Positions 35,081 to 44,252 of a stretch of 64,000 nucleotides of DNA are shown here, one piece after another. The notes under the pieces are model-generated. The model was not told where the DNA came from, did not search any database, and saw nothing but the letters and a program-made list of their open reading frames with translations. The position numbers and the translations under genes were made by a program. Where the stretch lies: contig NZ_MUKU01000013.1 of the NCBI RefSeq assembly GCF_002081825.1, forward strand, positions 1-64,000, written 5' to 3'. Source of the stretch: Chromobacterium haemolyticum (GTDB lineage Bacteria; Pseudomonadota; Gammaproteobacteria; Burkholderiales; Chromobacteriaceae). Position 1 is the stretch's first letter. Every line of letters begins with the position of its first letter.

Positions 35081-35566
35081 ATGAAGAAAGGTCTGCTCGC
35101 GCTGCTGGGCGTCGCTCTGGTCGCCGTTGTCGCCTACATGACGCTGTTTGCCGGCTCGCCGGCTCCCCAGGTTAATTACACGTCGCTCAACGGCCAGTCC
35201 GCCAGCACCGAGTCGCTGAAAGGCAAGGTGGTGCTGGTCAATTTCTGGGCCACCAGCTGCCCGGGCTGCGTGGAGGAAATGCCGGAAATCAAGAAGATGC
35301 ATCAGGAGTTCGCCGGCAAGGGCTATGAAACCATCGCGGTGGCGCTGAGCTACGACCCGCCCAATTACGTGAAGAGCTTCGTGGAAAAATACCAGCTGCC
35401 CTTCTTCGTGGCGCTGGACGGCAACGGCGAGATCGCCAAGGCTTTCGGCGACATCCAGTTGGCGCCGACCACTTTCCTGATCGACAAACAGGGCAAGATC
35501 ATCAAACGCTATGTCGGCGTGATGGACTTCAAGGAAGTGCGCAAGCTGGTGCAGCAGCACCTGTGA
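35081..35566 (+). CDS. TlpA/ResA-like membrane-anchored thioredoxin
   Basis: A 161-residue protein with an uncleaved N-terminal membrane anchor (LLALLGVALVAVVAYMTLF) and a thioredoxin domain with active site WATSCPGCVEEMPE (CxxC = CPGC). The cis-Pro loop is QLAPTTFLID. Such proteins reduce disulfides on the periplasmic side, for example in cytochrome maturation. A second TlpA-type protein lies at 56032. Confidence 0.92.
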   Translation: MKKGLLALLGVALVAVVAYMTLFAGSPAPQVNYTSLNGQSASTESLKGKVVLVNFWATSCPGCVEEMPEIKKMHQEFAGKGYETIAVALSYDPPNYVKSFVEKYQLPFFVALDGNGEIAKAFGDIQLAPTTFLIDKQGKIIKRYVGVMDFKEVRKLVQQHL

Positions 35567-35584
35567 GCTCGCTCCCTCAACAAT

Positions 35585-35610
35585 AAACGCCCCGGTCCGC
35601 CGGGGCGTTT
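35585..35610. terminator. Bidirectional terminator between the thioredoxin and moeB genes
   Basis: AAACGCCCCGG (35585-35595) and CCGGGGCGTTT (35600-35610) form a perfect 11-bp stem with a TCCG loop. T residues follow on both strands, and both flanking genes end here. Confidence 0.85.
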
Positions 35611-35611
35611 C

Positions 35612-36367
35612 TCATCGCGCGGAGCACACCGCGCAAGCCGGGTCCCGCGGCACCTTGATCTGGCGGAACTCTCCGCTCAGCCCGTCATACAGGGTCAGCC
35701 GCCCCAAATGCGGCGCGATGCCCGTCAAAAGCTTGACCGCTTCCACCGCCTGCAGGCTTCCTATCACTCCAACCAACGGCGACAACACGCCGAAAGTCGC
35801 GCATGGTCCGTCGCCGGCCTCCCCCTCGTCCGGAAACAGGCAGTGATAGCAAGGAGAGGCCGCGTCACGAGGATCGAACACAGCCAGTTGGCCGGCAAAA
35901 CGCACCGCTGCGCCCGACACCAGCGGCCTCCCGGCTGCCACACAAGCGCGGTTCACCGCGTGGCGGGTGGTGAAATTGTCGCTGCAATCCAGCACCAGAT
36001 CATGCCCGGCCGCCAGCTCGTCCAAAGCCGCTTGGTCCAGCCGCCGCGCCAGCGGCCGCGCGTCCACCTCGGGGTTGATGCGGCGCATCCGCTCGGCGGC
36101 GGACTCCGCTTTCAAACGCCCCAGGCTGTCGCTGTCGTGAACGATCTGACGCTGCAGATTGGACAGCTCCACCACATCGTCGTCGGCGATGCTGATCTGC
36201 CCTACGCCGGCGCTGGCCAGATAAAGCGCCACTGGCGAGCCCAGCCCGCCGGCGCCGACGATAAGCACTCGTGACCGGCTCAGCCGTTGTTGGCCGACAA
36301 TATCGATCTCCGGCAGCAGAATGTGCCGGCTGTAGCGCAATAGCGCCTCATCGTTGAGTTCAATCAT
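35612..36367 (-). CDS. moeB: Molybdopterin-synthase adenylyltransferase MoeB (ThiF/HesA family)
   Basis: MoeB activates the C-terminal Gly of MoaD, or of the related ThiS, by adenylation. The 251-residue protein starts with YSRHILLPEIDIVGQQRL, has the ATP-binding loop IVGAGGLGSPVALYLASAG, and zinc-binding pairs CYHC and CAVC. The C-terminal rhodanese domain found in some homologues is absent. Since no moaD or thiS gene is adjacent, the ThiF assignment remains possible. Confidence 0.9.
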   Translation of the reverse strand: MIELNDEALLRYSRHILLPEIDIVGQQRLSRSRVLIVGAGGLGSPVALYLASAGVGQISIADDDVVELSNLQRQIVHDSDSLGRLKAESAAERMRRINPEVDARPLARRLDQAALDELAAGHDLVLDCSDNFTTRHAVNRACVAAGRPLVSGAAVRFAGQLAVFDPRDAASPCYHCLFPDEGEAGDGPCATFGVLSPLVGVIGSLQAVEAVKLLTGIAPHLGRLTLYDGLSGEFRQIKVPRDPACAVCSAR

Positions 36368-36413
36368 GATTGCTAGCCTAATCCGAACATCGCCACCGCG
36401 CCATCGCCCAAAA

Positions 36414-36448
36414 GCATAAGGCCAGCCGTATGCCGGCTGGCCTTATGC
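36414..36448 (-). terminator. Intrinsic terminator of ntrYX
   Basis: GCATAAGGCCAGCC (36414-36427) and GGCTGGCCTTATGC (36435-36448) form a 14-bp stem with a 7-nt loop. The minus strand continues TTTTGG. It lies 19 bp after the ntrX stop. Confidence 0.85.
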
Positions 36449-36466
36449 ATCAAACAGCGAAGCGGA

Positions 36467-37735
36467 CTATTCTTCCACCGTCTTGCGGGCGAACTTGATG
36501 CCCAACTGCTTGAGTTTGCGGTACAGATGGGTACGTTCCAGGCCCACCTTCTGCGCCACCCGGCTCATATTGCCGTTCTCCAGCGAGATATGGTACTCGA
36601 AGTAACGGCGCTCCAACTGCTCGCGCAACTCGCGCAACGGCATGTTGAAATCGAAACCGGACTCCTCCACCGGCTTCTCGTGGCGGAACTGAGCCAACAC
36701 CTTGTTGACCTCGCCCGCGTCCACTTCGTCCGACTCGGAAGTCAGCGCCAAGCTCTTGATGATGCTGCGCAACTGCTCAAGGTTGCCCGGCCAGTCGTAC
36801 TGTCGCAGCGCGTTGAGCGCCGCCGTGGTCAGCTTGCGCGCCGGCACCTGCTTGGACTCCACCAGCTCGGTCAGAATCTGCTCGGCGATGAAGATGATGT
36901 CTTCGGAGTGCTCGCGCAACGGCGGAATCGGCACGATCACGCTGGACAAGGCCGTCAACAACCGGTTGTCGCACTCGGGATCCACCAGCAATTCCTGCAA
37001 TGGACGGCTGCAGGAACACAGCAACCTCACATTGAAGCGGTCCAGTTTGGACAACAGGAACAGCAGTCCTTGCTGTACGCGACGGCCGTACTGGCCGATC
37101 TCCGGCAGGAACAGCACGCCGTTATTGGCTTTTTGCAGCAACTCCAGCGGGGCGTCCGCCAATTGCTCCTGCTTGGCCGGCGTCACCCACGGGGTATTCC
37201 CCTGATGGAAGAAACGCGCCACCAGTTCGAAGCCGGAACCGGGCTCGCCGGTCAGCAACACCGGCGACTTGACCTTGGCCACGCGCTCCAGTTGCCGCTT
37301 CAGTTCCTGGATCGGCTCGCTGCGGCCCAGCTTGTCCAGGTTCAACGAAGTGTTGGCCTGCATGTCGCCGTACTTCAGCGCTCGCTGCACTGTGGTCAGC
37401 AGCTTTTGCAGCGCAATCGGCTTCTCGAGGAAGTCGAAAGCGCCGATGCGAGTCGCCTCCACCGCGGTGTCTATGCTGGCGTGGCCGGACATCATTACCA
37501 CCGGCATGTTCAGCTGACCGGACTTGGCCCATTCCTTGAGCAAAGTCACGCCGTCGCAATCCGGCATCCAAATGTCCAGCAACACCAACGCCGGACGCGT
37601 CTGGTTGCGCAACTGTCTGGCTACCTCGGCGTTTTCCGCCAGCGCGACGGTGTACCCCTCGTCCTGCAGTATCTCGGAGAGCAATTCACGGATACCGATC
37701 TCGTCGTCAACAATCAAAATATCGCTGCTACGCAT
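36467..37735 (-). CDS. ntrX: Response regulator NtrX with a degenerate AAA+ domain
   Basis: A 422-residue regulator. The receiver domain is intact (VDDEIGIRELL, phospho-acceptor Asp in LLDIWMPDCDG). The central domain is damaged compared with sigma-54 activators: Walker A reads GEPGSGFE (Lys replaced by Phe), the segment carrying GAFTGA is missing, and Walker B reads VLFLPEIG (Asp replaced by Pro). The C-terminal Fis-like helix-turn-helix is intact (NGNMSRVAQKVGLERTHLYRKL). It should bind DNA but not activate sigma-54. It is coupled to ntrY by a TAATG overlap. NtrYX in Neisseria regulates respiratory genes. Confidence 0.92.
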   Translation of the reverse strand: MRSSDILIVDDEIGIRELLSEILQDEGYTVALAENAEVARQLRNQTRPALVLLDIWMPDCDGVTLLKEWAKSGQLNMPVVMMSGHASIDTAVEATRIGAFDFLEKPIALQKLLTTVQRALKYGDMQANTSLNLDKLGRSEPIQELKRQLERVAKVKSPVLLTGEPGSGFELVARFFHQGNTPWVTPAKQEQLADAPLELLQKANNGVLFLPEIGQYGRRVQQGLLFLLSKLDRFNVRLLCSCSRPLQELLVDPECDNRLLTALSSVIVPIPPLREHSEDIIFIAEQILTELVESKQVPARKLTTAALNALRQYDWPGNLEQLRSIIKSLALTSESDEVDAGEVNKVLAQFRHEKPVEESGFDFNMPLRELREQLERRYFEYHISLENGNMSRVAQKVGLERTHLYRKLKQLGIKFARKTVEE

Positions 37736-39843
37736 TAGGCCTCCAGCAATGGCAGGGAGAGAAGGATGCGCGCGCCGTTTGGTTCGAGATTACCCACTTT
37801 GATCTGCCCGTGATGGTCTTCAAGAATCTTCTTGACCACCGCCAGGCCAAGACCGGTACCTTTGGTCTTGCTGGTCACATAGGGTTCGAACACGCGTTGC
37901 AGGATCTCCGGAGCAAAGCCCGGACCGTTATCCTCCACGCAAACGAGCGCATAGCCTTCTTCTTTTCGGCTGCTAATTTGAATCATCGGGATGTCAACGT
38001 CAAGGACCGCATCTTGCGCGTTCTGAATCAGGTTATGTAAAACCTGCCGCAACAATGCCGCATCCGCCATGATCATCAACGGCCTTTCATCAAGCGCCAT
38101 CTTAACAGCAGAGTTGGATTCGTAAAGAGCCATCACCTCCCGCACCACTTGATTCAGGTCCAATTCGGTCAACTTGGTGCGCGGCGCGCGCGCGTAATCG
38201 CGGAAGGCGTCCACCATGGCCTTGAGCGCGCCCACCTGTTTGATGATGGTGTCCGTGGAGCGGCGCAGCATGTCGGCGTCGGTACCCGCCAGCTTGTCCT
38301 GCAGCTTCATCGCCAGGCGTTCGGCCGACAGCTGGATAGGCGTCAGCGGGTTGCGGATCTCGTGCGCCAGCCGCTTGGCCACCTCGCCCCAGGCCGCGTC
38401 ACGCTGGGCGCGCGCCAGTTCGGTGATGTCGTCGAACACCACCACATACCCCACGGCGGACGCTTCCGGCAGATGGGCGCCGCGCACCAACAAAGTGCGC
38501 TCGCCCTGCACCGTCAAATAATTGAGCTGAGTTTTCCAGTCGCTGTCGCTGTTCTTGGACGCGTACTCCAGCACGCACTCCACCAGCGGCGCCACCGCCG
38601 GAATCGACGTGGCCCAATGCGGGAAGTCCTGATCGGATACTTCCGCGAAATCCACGCCCAGAATGCGCGAAGCGCTGGTATTGGCGGCGCGCAGCTGCCA
38701 ATCGGCGCCGAAGGCGATCACCCCGGCGCTCAGGTTGGCCAGAATGCTTTCCAGATAAAGTTTGCTGCTTTCCAGTTCGCTGCGGCTGAGGTCCGCGGCG
38801 TGGCGCGCGTCCTCAAGCTGCTGCGTCATCCGGTTGAACAAGGTGGTCAGCATGCCCAGTTCGTCGCGCCGGTACACCGGGTGGCGCTTGGAAAAGTCGC
38901 CCTGCGCCACTGCCCGGGTGCCGGCGGCCAATTCGGACAAGGGTGCGGAAAGTCGCTCGGACAGGAATAAGGCGAAAGCCAGCGCCGCGGTCAAAGCCAG
39001 CAGCGCCGACAAGGCCAGCGTCAGCATGTAGAAGGTCGTCAGGCCTTCGCGGCCCAACAACAGCTGGCGATACTCCGCCCGCGCGGTCTCGATCTGCTCC
39101 GCGTCCTGAGCGATGCGTCCGGGCGCGGATTGCAGGGCCTGCAACACACGCTGCTGGCTGTCCAGATTGCGGTAAATCAACAGCGATTTCAGCACTAGCC
39201 CGCTGCCGCCGTCATTCTCGAAACTGTCCAGCGTCTGACGCGGTTTGAGCTTGCCTATGCTCTCGCGCGACAATGGAGGAGGCACTCGCTCGCTGAGCCC
39301 GCCGGCGAAGGCCAGCAGCTGGCCGCTGCGGCTATAGACAGCAAGCTCGCGCAATCCCAATTGCTCGCGCAAGCGCTCCAACCGCGCCGGCAGCAGGCCT
39401 TCCGGCAAGGATTCGATATCGTCCTGGACCGAGCGCGCGCGGCGGCCCAGATCCTCCTGCACGTACTGCAGCGAGTTGCGCGCCAGGCCCAGGCTGCGCT
39501 CCAGCGCCGACTCGACTCGAACGTCGAACCAGCTTTCGATGCTGCGGGTCAGGAACTGGGCGGAAACGGTGAACACCAGAATACCCGGCACCAAGGCCAC
39601 TACCGCGAACATCATCACCAGCTTCTGGGTCAGTTTGGCGCCGAACACCCGTTGCCGCACCCGCTGACGCAGGCGCAGCAACTGGCGCGCCACCACGCCC
39701 AGCAGCGTGGCGAGCAGGAGGCTATTCAGGCCGAACACCCACCAGTAGTATTCGTTCAGTTTGGAGGCGTTACCGGTGGCCAGGGCCAGCAGATAAAGCA
39801 GGATGGCGCCCAGCGTCGCCAGCGCGACCCCAGCGTAGCGCAT
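37735..39843 (-). CDS. ntrY: Sensor histidine kinase NtrY
   Basis: A 702-residue membrane kinase with two N-terminal membrane helices, a third at about residues 75-95 (LVMMFAVVALVPGILVFTV), a periplasmic sensor region, a fourth helix near 275-300, HAMP, a PAS domain (about 360-470), HisKA with LAHEIRNPLTPIQLSAERL, and HATPase with HNLIQNAQDA and GTGLGLAVVKK. The layout is that of NtrY. ATG 39843 overlaps the preceding stop. It phosphorylates NtrX; the signal is unknown, and redox is suggested for relatives. Confidence 0.93.
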   Translation of the reverse strand: MRYAGVALATLGAILLYLLALATGNASKLNEYYWWVFGLNSLLLATLLGVVARQLLRLRQRVRQRVFGAKLTQKLVMMFAVVALVPGILVFTVSAQFLTRSIESWFDVRVESALERSLGLARNSLQYVQEDLGRRARSVQDDIESLPEGLLPARLERLREQLGLRELAVYSRSGQLLAFAGGLSERVPPPLSRESIGKLKPRQTLDSFENDGGSGLVLKSLLIYRNLDSQQRVLQALQSAPGRIAQDAEQIETARAEYRQLLLGREGLTTFYMLTLALSALLALTAALAFALFLSERLSAPLSELAAGTRAVAQGDFSKRHPVYRRDELGMLTTLFNRMTQQLEDARHAADLSRSELESSKLYLESILANLSAGVIAFGADWQLRAANTSASRILGVDFAEVSDQDFPHWATSIPAVAPLVECVLEYASKNSDSDWKTQLNYLTVQGERTLLVRGAHLPEASAVGYVVVFDDITELARAQRDAAWGEVAKRLAHEIRNPLTPIQLSAERLAMKLQDKLAGTDADMLRRSTDTIIKQVGALKAMVDAFRDYARAPRTKLTELDLNQVVREVMALYESNSAVKMALDERPLMIMADAALLRQVLHNLIQNAQDAVLDVDIPMIQISSRKEEGYALVCVEDNGPGFAPEILQRVFEPYVTSKTKGTGLGLAVVKKILEDHHGQIKVGNLEPNGARILLSLPLLEA

Positions 39844-40439
39844 CAGTTGCCATCCTTTACATCCAGCTTGACCCAGTCGGACGATAGCGACCAATCCGCC
39901 GAGCCCAGCGCATTCAGCTGAAACGGTTTAGGCAGTTCGCCGATATCCAGCAACAAACGCACCTGGCCTGCCACGCGGCCCGGCGCTCGCGGGTCCAGAG
40001 TGCCGTTATTGAGCACGCGCCAGCCCTGGATCGCGCCCACCGCGCCCAGCGCCTCGCGCAGGGTGGGATAGTAATTGGAGAGGCCGCCGATGGTGACGCG
40101 ATAGCGATTGGTCAAAGACTGATAGGACAGCTTGAAGCCCAGTTGGGCGTGCGGATCGAACCACTCGCTGAAGTTAAGATAGTAAGCGGTCAGCCGCGGT
40201 TTGGTCAGCTGGAACTCCAGCCGGAACGGCAACACCACGCCCTGCTCCAGCGCGTCGCTGAGGCTGGGCGTCAGTCGCGTCTGAAAACGGGTGCTGACGG
40301 ACAGTTGGCCGTCCGTCGTCACCTCGGCTTCAGCGCGACGCGAGCCGATGGTCTCCGCCTGCGCCGCCATGGCGAGGCCGGCCAGCAAACACAGCAGCAG
40401 GCTAACGTTTTTCAAGCAACGCGTAATAAAAGCCGTCAT
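39843..40439 (-). CDS. DUF4390 periplasmic protein upstream of ntrYX
   Basis: A 198-residue secreted protein with a signal peptide (cleavage near AAQA) and a beta-rich body matching DUF4390 (LTPSLSDALEQGVVLPFRLEF, FKLSYQSLTNRYRVTIGGL). It overlaps rsmB at its start (37 bp) and ntrY at its stop. Its constant position before ntrY in betaproteobacteria suggests a role in NtrY sensing or an envelope partner, but this is inference. Confidence 0.9.
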   Translation of the reverse strand: MTAFITRCLKNVSLLLCLLAGLAMAAQAETIGSRRAEAEVTTDGQLSVSTRFQTRLTPSLSDALEQGVVLPFRLEFQLTKPRLTAYYLNFSEWFDPHAQLGFKLSYQSLTNRYRVTIGGLSNYYPTLREALGAVGAIQGWRVLNNGTLDPRAPGRVAGQVRLLLDIGELPKPFQLNALGSADWSLSSDWVKLDVKDGN

Positions 40440-41652
40440 GACGCTCACAAGGAAGCAACTGCTCCTGTCTCAGGCACGCGGCATCCGCATGGCGTTTCAG
40501 AAAGGAGTCTAGCTGTTGCTGATTCTCTTCAGGGAAAATGGAGCACGTAGCGTAAAGCATTTTTCCGCCGGAGGCGAGCAAAGGCCACAGCGCGTCGGCC
40601 ATCGCCGCCTGCTGCACGCCCAGCGCGGCGAAATCGCCCGGGCGGCGCAGCCACTTGATGTCCGGATGGCGACGCACCACGCCGCTGGCGGAGCAAGGCA
40701 CGTCGGCGAGGATGCGGTCGAAGGGCTGGCCGTCCCACCAGCCGGCCGGCTGACCGGCGTCGGCCACATGCAGCCGCGCGGTGGCGCCGATGCGCTCCAG
40801 ATTGTCCGCCACGCGCTGCAAGCGCTGCTCGTCGATGTCCAGCGCGATGACTTCGACATTGGCGCTCTCCAAGATATGGCCGGTCTTGCCGCCGGGCGCC
40901 GCGCAAGCGTCCAGCACCCGCAGGCCGGCGCGCAGGTCCAGCCAATGCGCGGCCTGCTGCGCGCCCCAGTCCTGCACCGACACTTCGCCGTCGGCGAAGC
41001 CGGGCAGCTCGCGCACATTGACCGGCCGCGCCAGCTTGATCGAACCGCCGTCCAGCGTCTCCCCCTCCAGTCCGGCGGCCCGCAGCCGCTCCAGATAGGC
41101 CGCGGCGTCGCCATGGCGGCGATTGACGCGCAAAGTCATCGGCGGATGGCCGTTGTCGGCGTCCAGAATGGCTTGCCAGGCGTCGGGATAAGCGCGCTGC
41201 AAACCCTTTATCCACCACAGCGGGTGGTTAAAGCTGGCTTCGATGTCTCTTTCCGCAGCGCGCTCCAAGGCCGCGCGCTGCCGTAGGAAGTTGCGCAACA
41301 CGCCGTTGACCAGTCCCTTGAAATTGCCCTTGGCCAGCCGGCTGGCCAGGATCACCGCCTCGTTCACCACCGCGTACTCGGCGGCGCGGGTGTGCAGCAA
41401 TTGATAGAAAGCCACAATCAACACCCGCTCCAACACCGGCTCTGGCAAGGGTTTGGCCACCAATTGGCGCAGATAAAAACGCAGTCGCGCCAAATGACGC
41501 AAGCTGCCGTAGGCCAAATCCTGCAAAGCGCCGCGCTCGGACGGGCTCAGGTCGGGCGCCTTGCGTTGAGCCTCGGCCAGCGCCTCGGTCAGATTGGTTC
41601 CGGATTCAACGCGCAACAGAATATTGGCGGCCAATTGCTGAATATGATGCAT
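40402..41652 (-). CDS. rsmB: 16S rRNA (cytosine-967-C5)-methyltransferase RsmB
   Basis: RsmB methylates C967 of 16S rRNA. The 416-residue protein has an N-terminal NusB-like RNA-binding domain (about 1-140), SAM motif I DACAAPGGKTGHI, the motif IV Cys in ADVPCSASGVVRRHPDIKW, and the motif VI catalytic Cys in LYATCSIFPEEN. It is in the def-fmt-htpX-rsmB-ntrYX order common to betaproteobacteria. Confidence 0.96.
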   Translation of the reverse strand: MHHIQQLAANILLRVESGTNLTEALAEAQRKAPDLSPSERGALQDLAYGSLRHLARLRFYLRQLVAKPLPEPVLERVLIVAFYQLLHTRAAEYAVVNEAVILASRLAKGNFKGLVNGVLRNFLRQRAALERAAERDIEASFNHPLWWIKGLQRAYPDAWQAILDADNGHPPMTLRVNRRHGDAAAYLERLRAAGLEGETLDGGSIKLARPVNVRELPGFADGEVSVQDWGAQQAAHWLDLRAGLRVLDACAAPGGKTGHILESANVEVIALDIDEQRLQRVADNLERIGATARLHVADAGQPAGWWDGQPFDRILADVPCSASGVVRRHPDIKWLRRPGDFAALGVQQAAMADALWPLLASGGKMLYATCSIFPEENQQQLDSFLKRHADAACLRQEQLLPCERHDGFYYALLEKR

Positions 41653-41680
41653 GGGTGCTTTCTATCAAACCATAACAAAC

Positions 41681-41706
41681 AGGCCAATGCCCTCCGGCAT
41701 TGGCCT
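41681..41706 (-). terminator. Hairpin after htpX
   Basis: AGGCCAATGCC (41681-41691) and GGCATTGGCCT (41696-41706) form an 11-bp stem. The minus strand continues TGTTTGTT, a moderate T tract, before rsmB. Confidence 0.75.
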
Positions 41707-41749
41707 TGCGCGATCCAGGCGGCGCGGCGGCCGCCCGACGCTCTTTAAA

Positions 41750-42607
41750 TTAATATACGCTGCGCGCCATCGCTTGCAGCCGTTCTATGCGGTCCGCGGT
41801 TTGCGGATGGGTGCGGAACAGATCGCCCATCCCGCCGCCACCGGACAGCGGATTGATGATCATCATCTGCGCGGTTTCCGGGTGCGCCTCGGCGGTGGGC
41901 ATCACAATGCCCTGCGCATAGTACTCGATCTTCTGCAATGCGGAAGCCAAGGCCAGCGGATCGCCGGAAATTTCGGCGCCGCCGCGGTCGGCTTCAAATT
42001 CGCGCGCGCGGGAAATCGCCATCTGTATCAGGCTGGCCGCCAACGGCGCCAGCAGAGCGATGGCCAGGCGCGGCAGCCAACCCACCGGCTGACCGTTCTC
42101 GTCGCGGCCGCCAAAGAACATGGCGAAGTTGGCCAGCGCGGAAATCGCGCCGGCCATGGTGGCGGAGAGGGTGGAGATCAAGGTGTCGCGGTGCTGGACG
42201 TGGGCCAGCTCGTGCGCCATCACCCCGCGCAATTCGCGATAGTCCAGCATGCGCATGATGCCGCTGGTGGCGGCCACCGCCGCGTGCTCGGGATTGCGGC
42301 CGGTGGCGAAGGCGTTGGGTTGCTCTTCGTGGATCACGTAGACGCGCGGCATCGGCAGGCCGGCGCGCTGCGCCAGCTCCGCCACCATGCCGTAGAACTC
42401 CGGCGCGCTCTGGGCGTCCACCTCCTGCGCGTTGTACATGCGCAGCACCATCTGGTCGGAATTCCACCAAGCGAACACATTCATCGCCCCGCCGAAGATC
42501 AGCGCCAGAATCATGCCGCTCTTGCCGCCTATCATGCCGCCGATCACGGCGAACAAAGCCAGAATCGCCGCCATCAGCAAGGTGGTCTTGAACCAGTTAT
42601 CCGTCAT
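41750..42607 (-). CDS. htpX: Membrane zinc metalloprotease HtpX
   Basis: HtpX is an M48 protease in the inner membrane that degrades misfolded membrane proteins together with FtsH. The 285-residue protein has two N-terminal helices, the zinc site [12 protein letters not shown] (HExxH) near residue 140, two further helices, and the third ligand Glu in [14 protein letters not shown]. It follows fmt. Confidence 0.95.
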   Translation of the reverse strand: MTDNWFKTTLLMAAILALFAVIGGMIGGKSGMILALIFGGAMNVFAWWNSDQMVLRMYNAQEVDAQSAPEFYGMVAELAQRAGLPMPRVYVIHEEQPNAFATGRNPEHAAVAATSGIMRMLDYRELRGVMAHELAHVQHRDTLISTLSATMAGAISALANFAMFFGGRDENGQPVGWLPRLAIALLAPLAASLIQMAISRAREFEADRGGAEISGDPLALASALQKIEYYAQGIVMPTAEAHPETAQMMIINPLSGGGGMGDLFRTHPQTADRIERLQAMARSVY

Positions 42608-42641
42608 CGCCTACCCTTTCCTCTCGCCTCAGTCGATCCGA

Positions 42642-43562
42642 TCACTCGCCCAAACGCGTGCCCGTCAGTTGGTTTCTGCCGGCGACAAAGTCGCGCGCGG
42701 CCAATCGCTTGCCGCCGGCAGCCTGCAACACCATCAACCGAACCAGACCGGAGCCACAGCCCACCAACACGCCGTCTGCATCCGCAACGATGACCAGCCC
42801 CGGCTCGGCCTGGCCGGCTTCCGCGACGGCCATCCACAGTTTCAGGGCTTCGCCGGCCAGCAGCGTATGCGCGCCGGGCGCCGGATTGTAGGCGCGGATG
42901 GCCCGCGCAACGTCCTCCGCCGGCAAGCTCCAGTCCACCAAGGCCTCGGCCTTGCTCAGCTTCTGCGCGTAAGTGACGCCCGCCTCAGGCTGCTTGACCG
43001 GCTGAATCGTCGCCAATCCGGCCAGCGTGGACACGATGGCGCGCGCGCCCTCCGCGGCCAGCTTATCGTGCAGCGTGGCGGCGGTCTCGTCGGCGGCGAT
43101 GGCCACCGGATGGATGGACAGCATGTCGCCGGTGTCCAGACCCACGTCCATTTGCATGATGGTGATGCCGGTTTCGGCGTCGCCCGCCAAGATGGCGCGC
43201 TGTATCGGCGCCGCGCCGCGCCAGCGGGGCAGCAGCGAGGCGTGGATGTTCAGACAGCCGCGCGCGGGAATGTCCAACACCGCCTGCGGCAGGATCAGCC
43301 CATAAGCGGCCACCACCATCAGTTCGGCGCCGATGTCGCGCAGCATCTGCTGCGCTTGGTCATTGCGCAAGGACGCCGGCTGCTCCACGCGCAGACCGTG
43401 CTCCAGCGCGACTTCCTTGACCGGGCTGGGCTTCAATTTCATGCCGCGGCCGGCCGGTCGGTCCGGCTGGGTCAGCACCAGGGCGATTTCATGGCCGGCG
43501 GCGATCAACTCGCGCAGCGCGGCGGCGGCAAACTCCGGCGTACCGGCAAAGATCAATTTCAT
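42642..43562 (-). CDS. fmt: Methionyl-tRNA formyltransferase
   Basis: Fmt formylates initiator Met-tRNA with 10-formyl-THF. The 306-residue protein has the catalytic region NIHASLLPRWRGAAPIQRAI (Asn-His), followed by MQMDVGLDTGDML, and the C-terminal OB domain. It lies downstream of def, its usual partner. Confidence 0.97.
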   Translation of the reverse strand: MKLIFAGTPEFAAAALRELIAAGHEIALVLTQPDRPAGRGMKLKPSPVKEVALEHGLRVEQPASLRNDQAQQMLRDIGAELMVVAAYGLILPQAVLDIPARGCLNIHASLLPRWRGAAPIQRAILAGDAETGITIMQMDVGLDTGDMLSIHPVAIAADETAATLHDKLAAEGARAIVSTLAGLATIQPVKQPEAGVTYAQKLSKAEALVDWSLPAEDVARAIRAYNPAPGAHTLLAGEALKLWMAVAEAGQAEPGLVIVADADGVLVGCGSGLVRLMVLQAAGGKRLAARDFVAGRNQLTGTRLGE

Positions 43563-43599
43563 TCAAACCATTCCGGACAGGGCGCCCACGGCGCCGCCG

Positions 43600-44103
43600 T
43601 CACATATTCTGTTTTTCACGCTTTTTCAGCTTGTTCTTGATACGGGTCTGCTTCATCTGCGACAGGTATTCGACAAACACCTTACCGTCCAGATGATCGA
43701 TCTCGTGCTGGATGCAGATCGCCAACAGGCCGTCGGCTTCCAGTTCGAACGGTTTGCCGTTGCGGTCCAGCGCGCGCACCTTGACGTGCTCGGCGCGGGT
43801 CACTTTGTCGTAAATGCCGGGCACGGACAAACAGCCCTCTTCATACACCGTCTCGCCGTCCTTGCTCAGGATTTCCGGGTTGATGAACACTCGGCGTTCA
43901 TTTCTTTCCTCGGAAATATCCATCACCACCAGGCGGCGGTGAAAATCGACCTGAGTCGCGGCCAGGCCGATGCCTTTGGCTTCGTACATGGTCTCGAACA
44001 TATTGTCGATCTGAGTCTGCAAGGCCTCGTCGAAGACCTCCACCGGCTTGGCCACGGTGTGCAGCCGTTCATCCGGGTAATGCAAAATATTCAACAATGC
44101 CAT
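43600..44103 (-). CDS. def: Peptide deformylase
   Basis: Def removes the formyl group from nascent peptides. The 167-residue protein has the three metal motifs [19 protein letters not shown] (Cys ligand) and QHEIDHLDG (two His and catalytic Glu). It is first in a minus-strand def-fmt-htpX run and divergent from the LysM gene. Confidence 0.97.
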   Translation of the reverse strand: MALLNILHYPDERLHTVAKPVEVFDEALQTQIDNMFETMYEAKGIGLAATQVDFHRRLVVMDISEERNERRVFINPEILSKDGETVYEEGCLSVPGIYDKVTRAEHVKVRALDRNGKPFELEADGLLAICIQHEIDHLDGKVFVEYLSQMKQTRIKNKLKKREKQNM

Positions 44104-44252
44104 CGGATTTAATGACTCCCCATCGTTTCAATCACTCATCAAGTTGTCGTATCGCAATCGGCACGCCGATAATAGACATGTTCGAAACGCGATTCGTTGC
44201 ATGCGGGCCACCCCCGCAGGTGTCCGTCCACCTTCATATTGGGGCATTTCCC

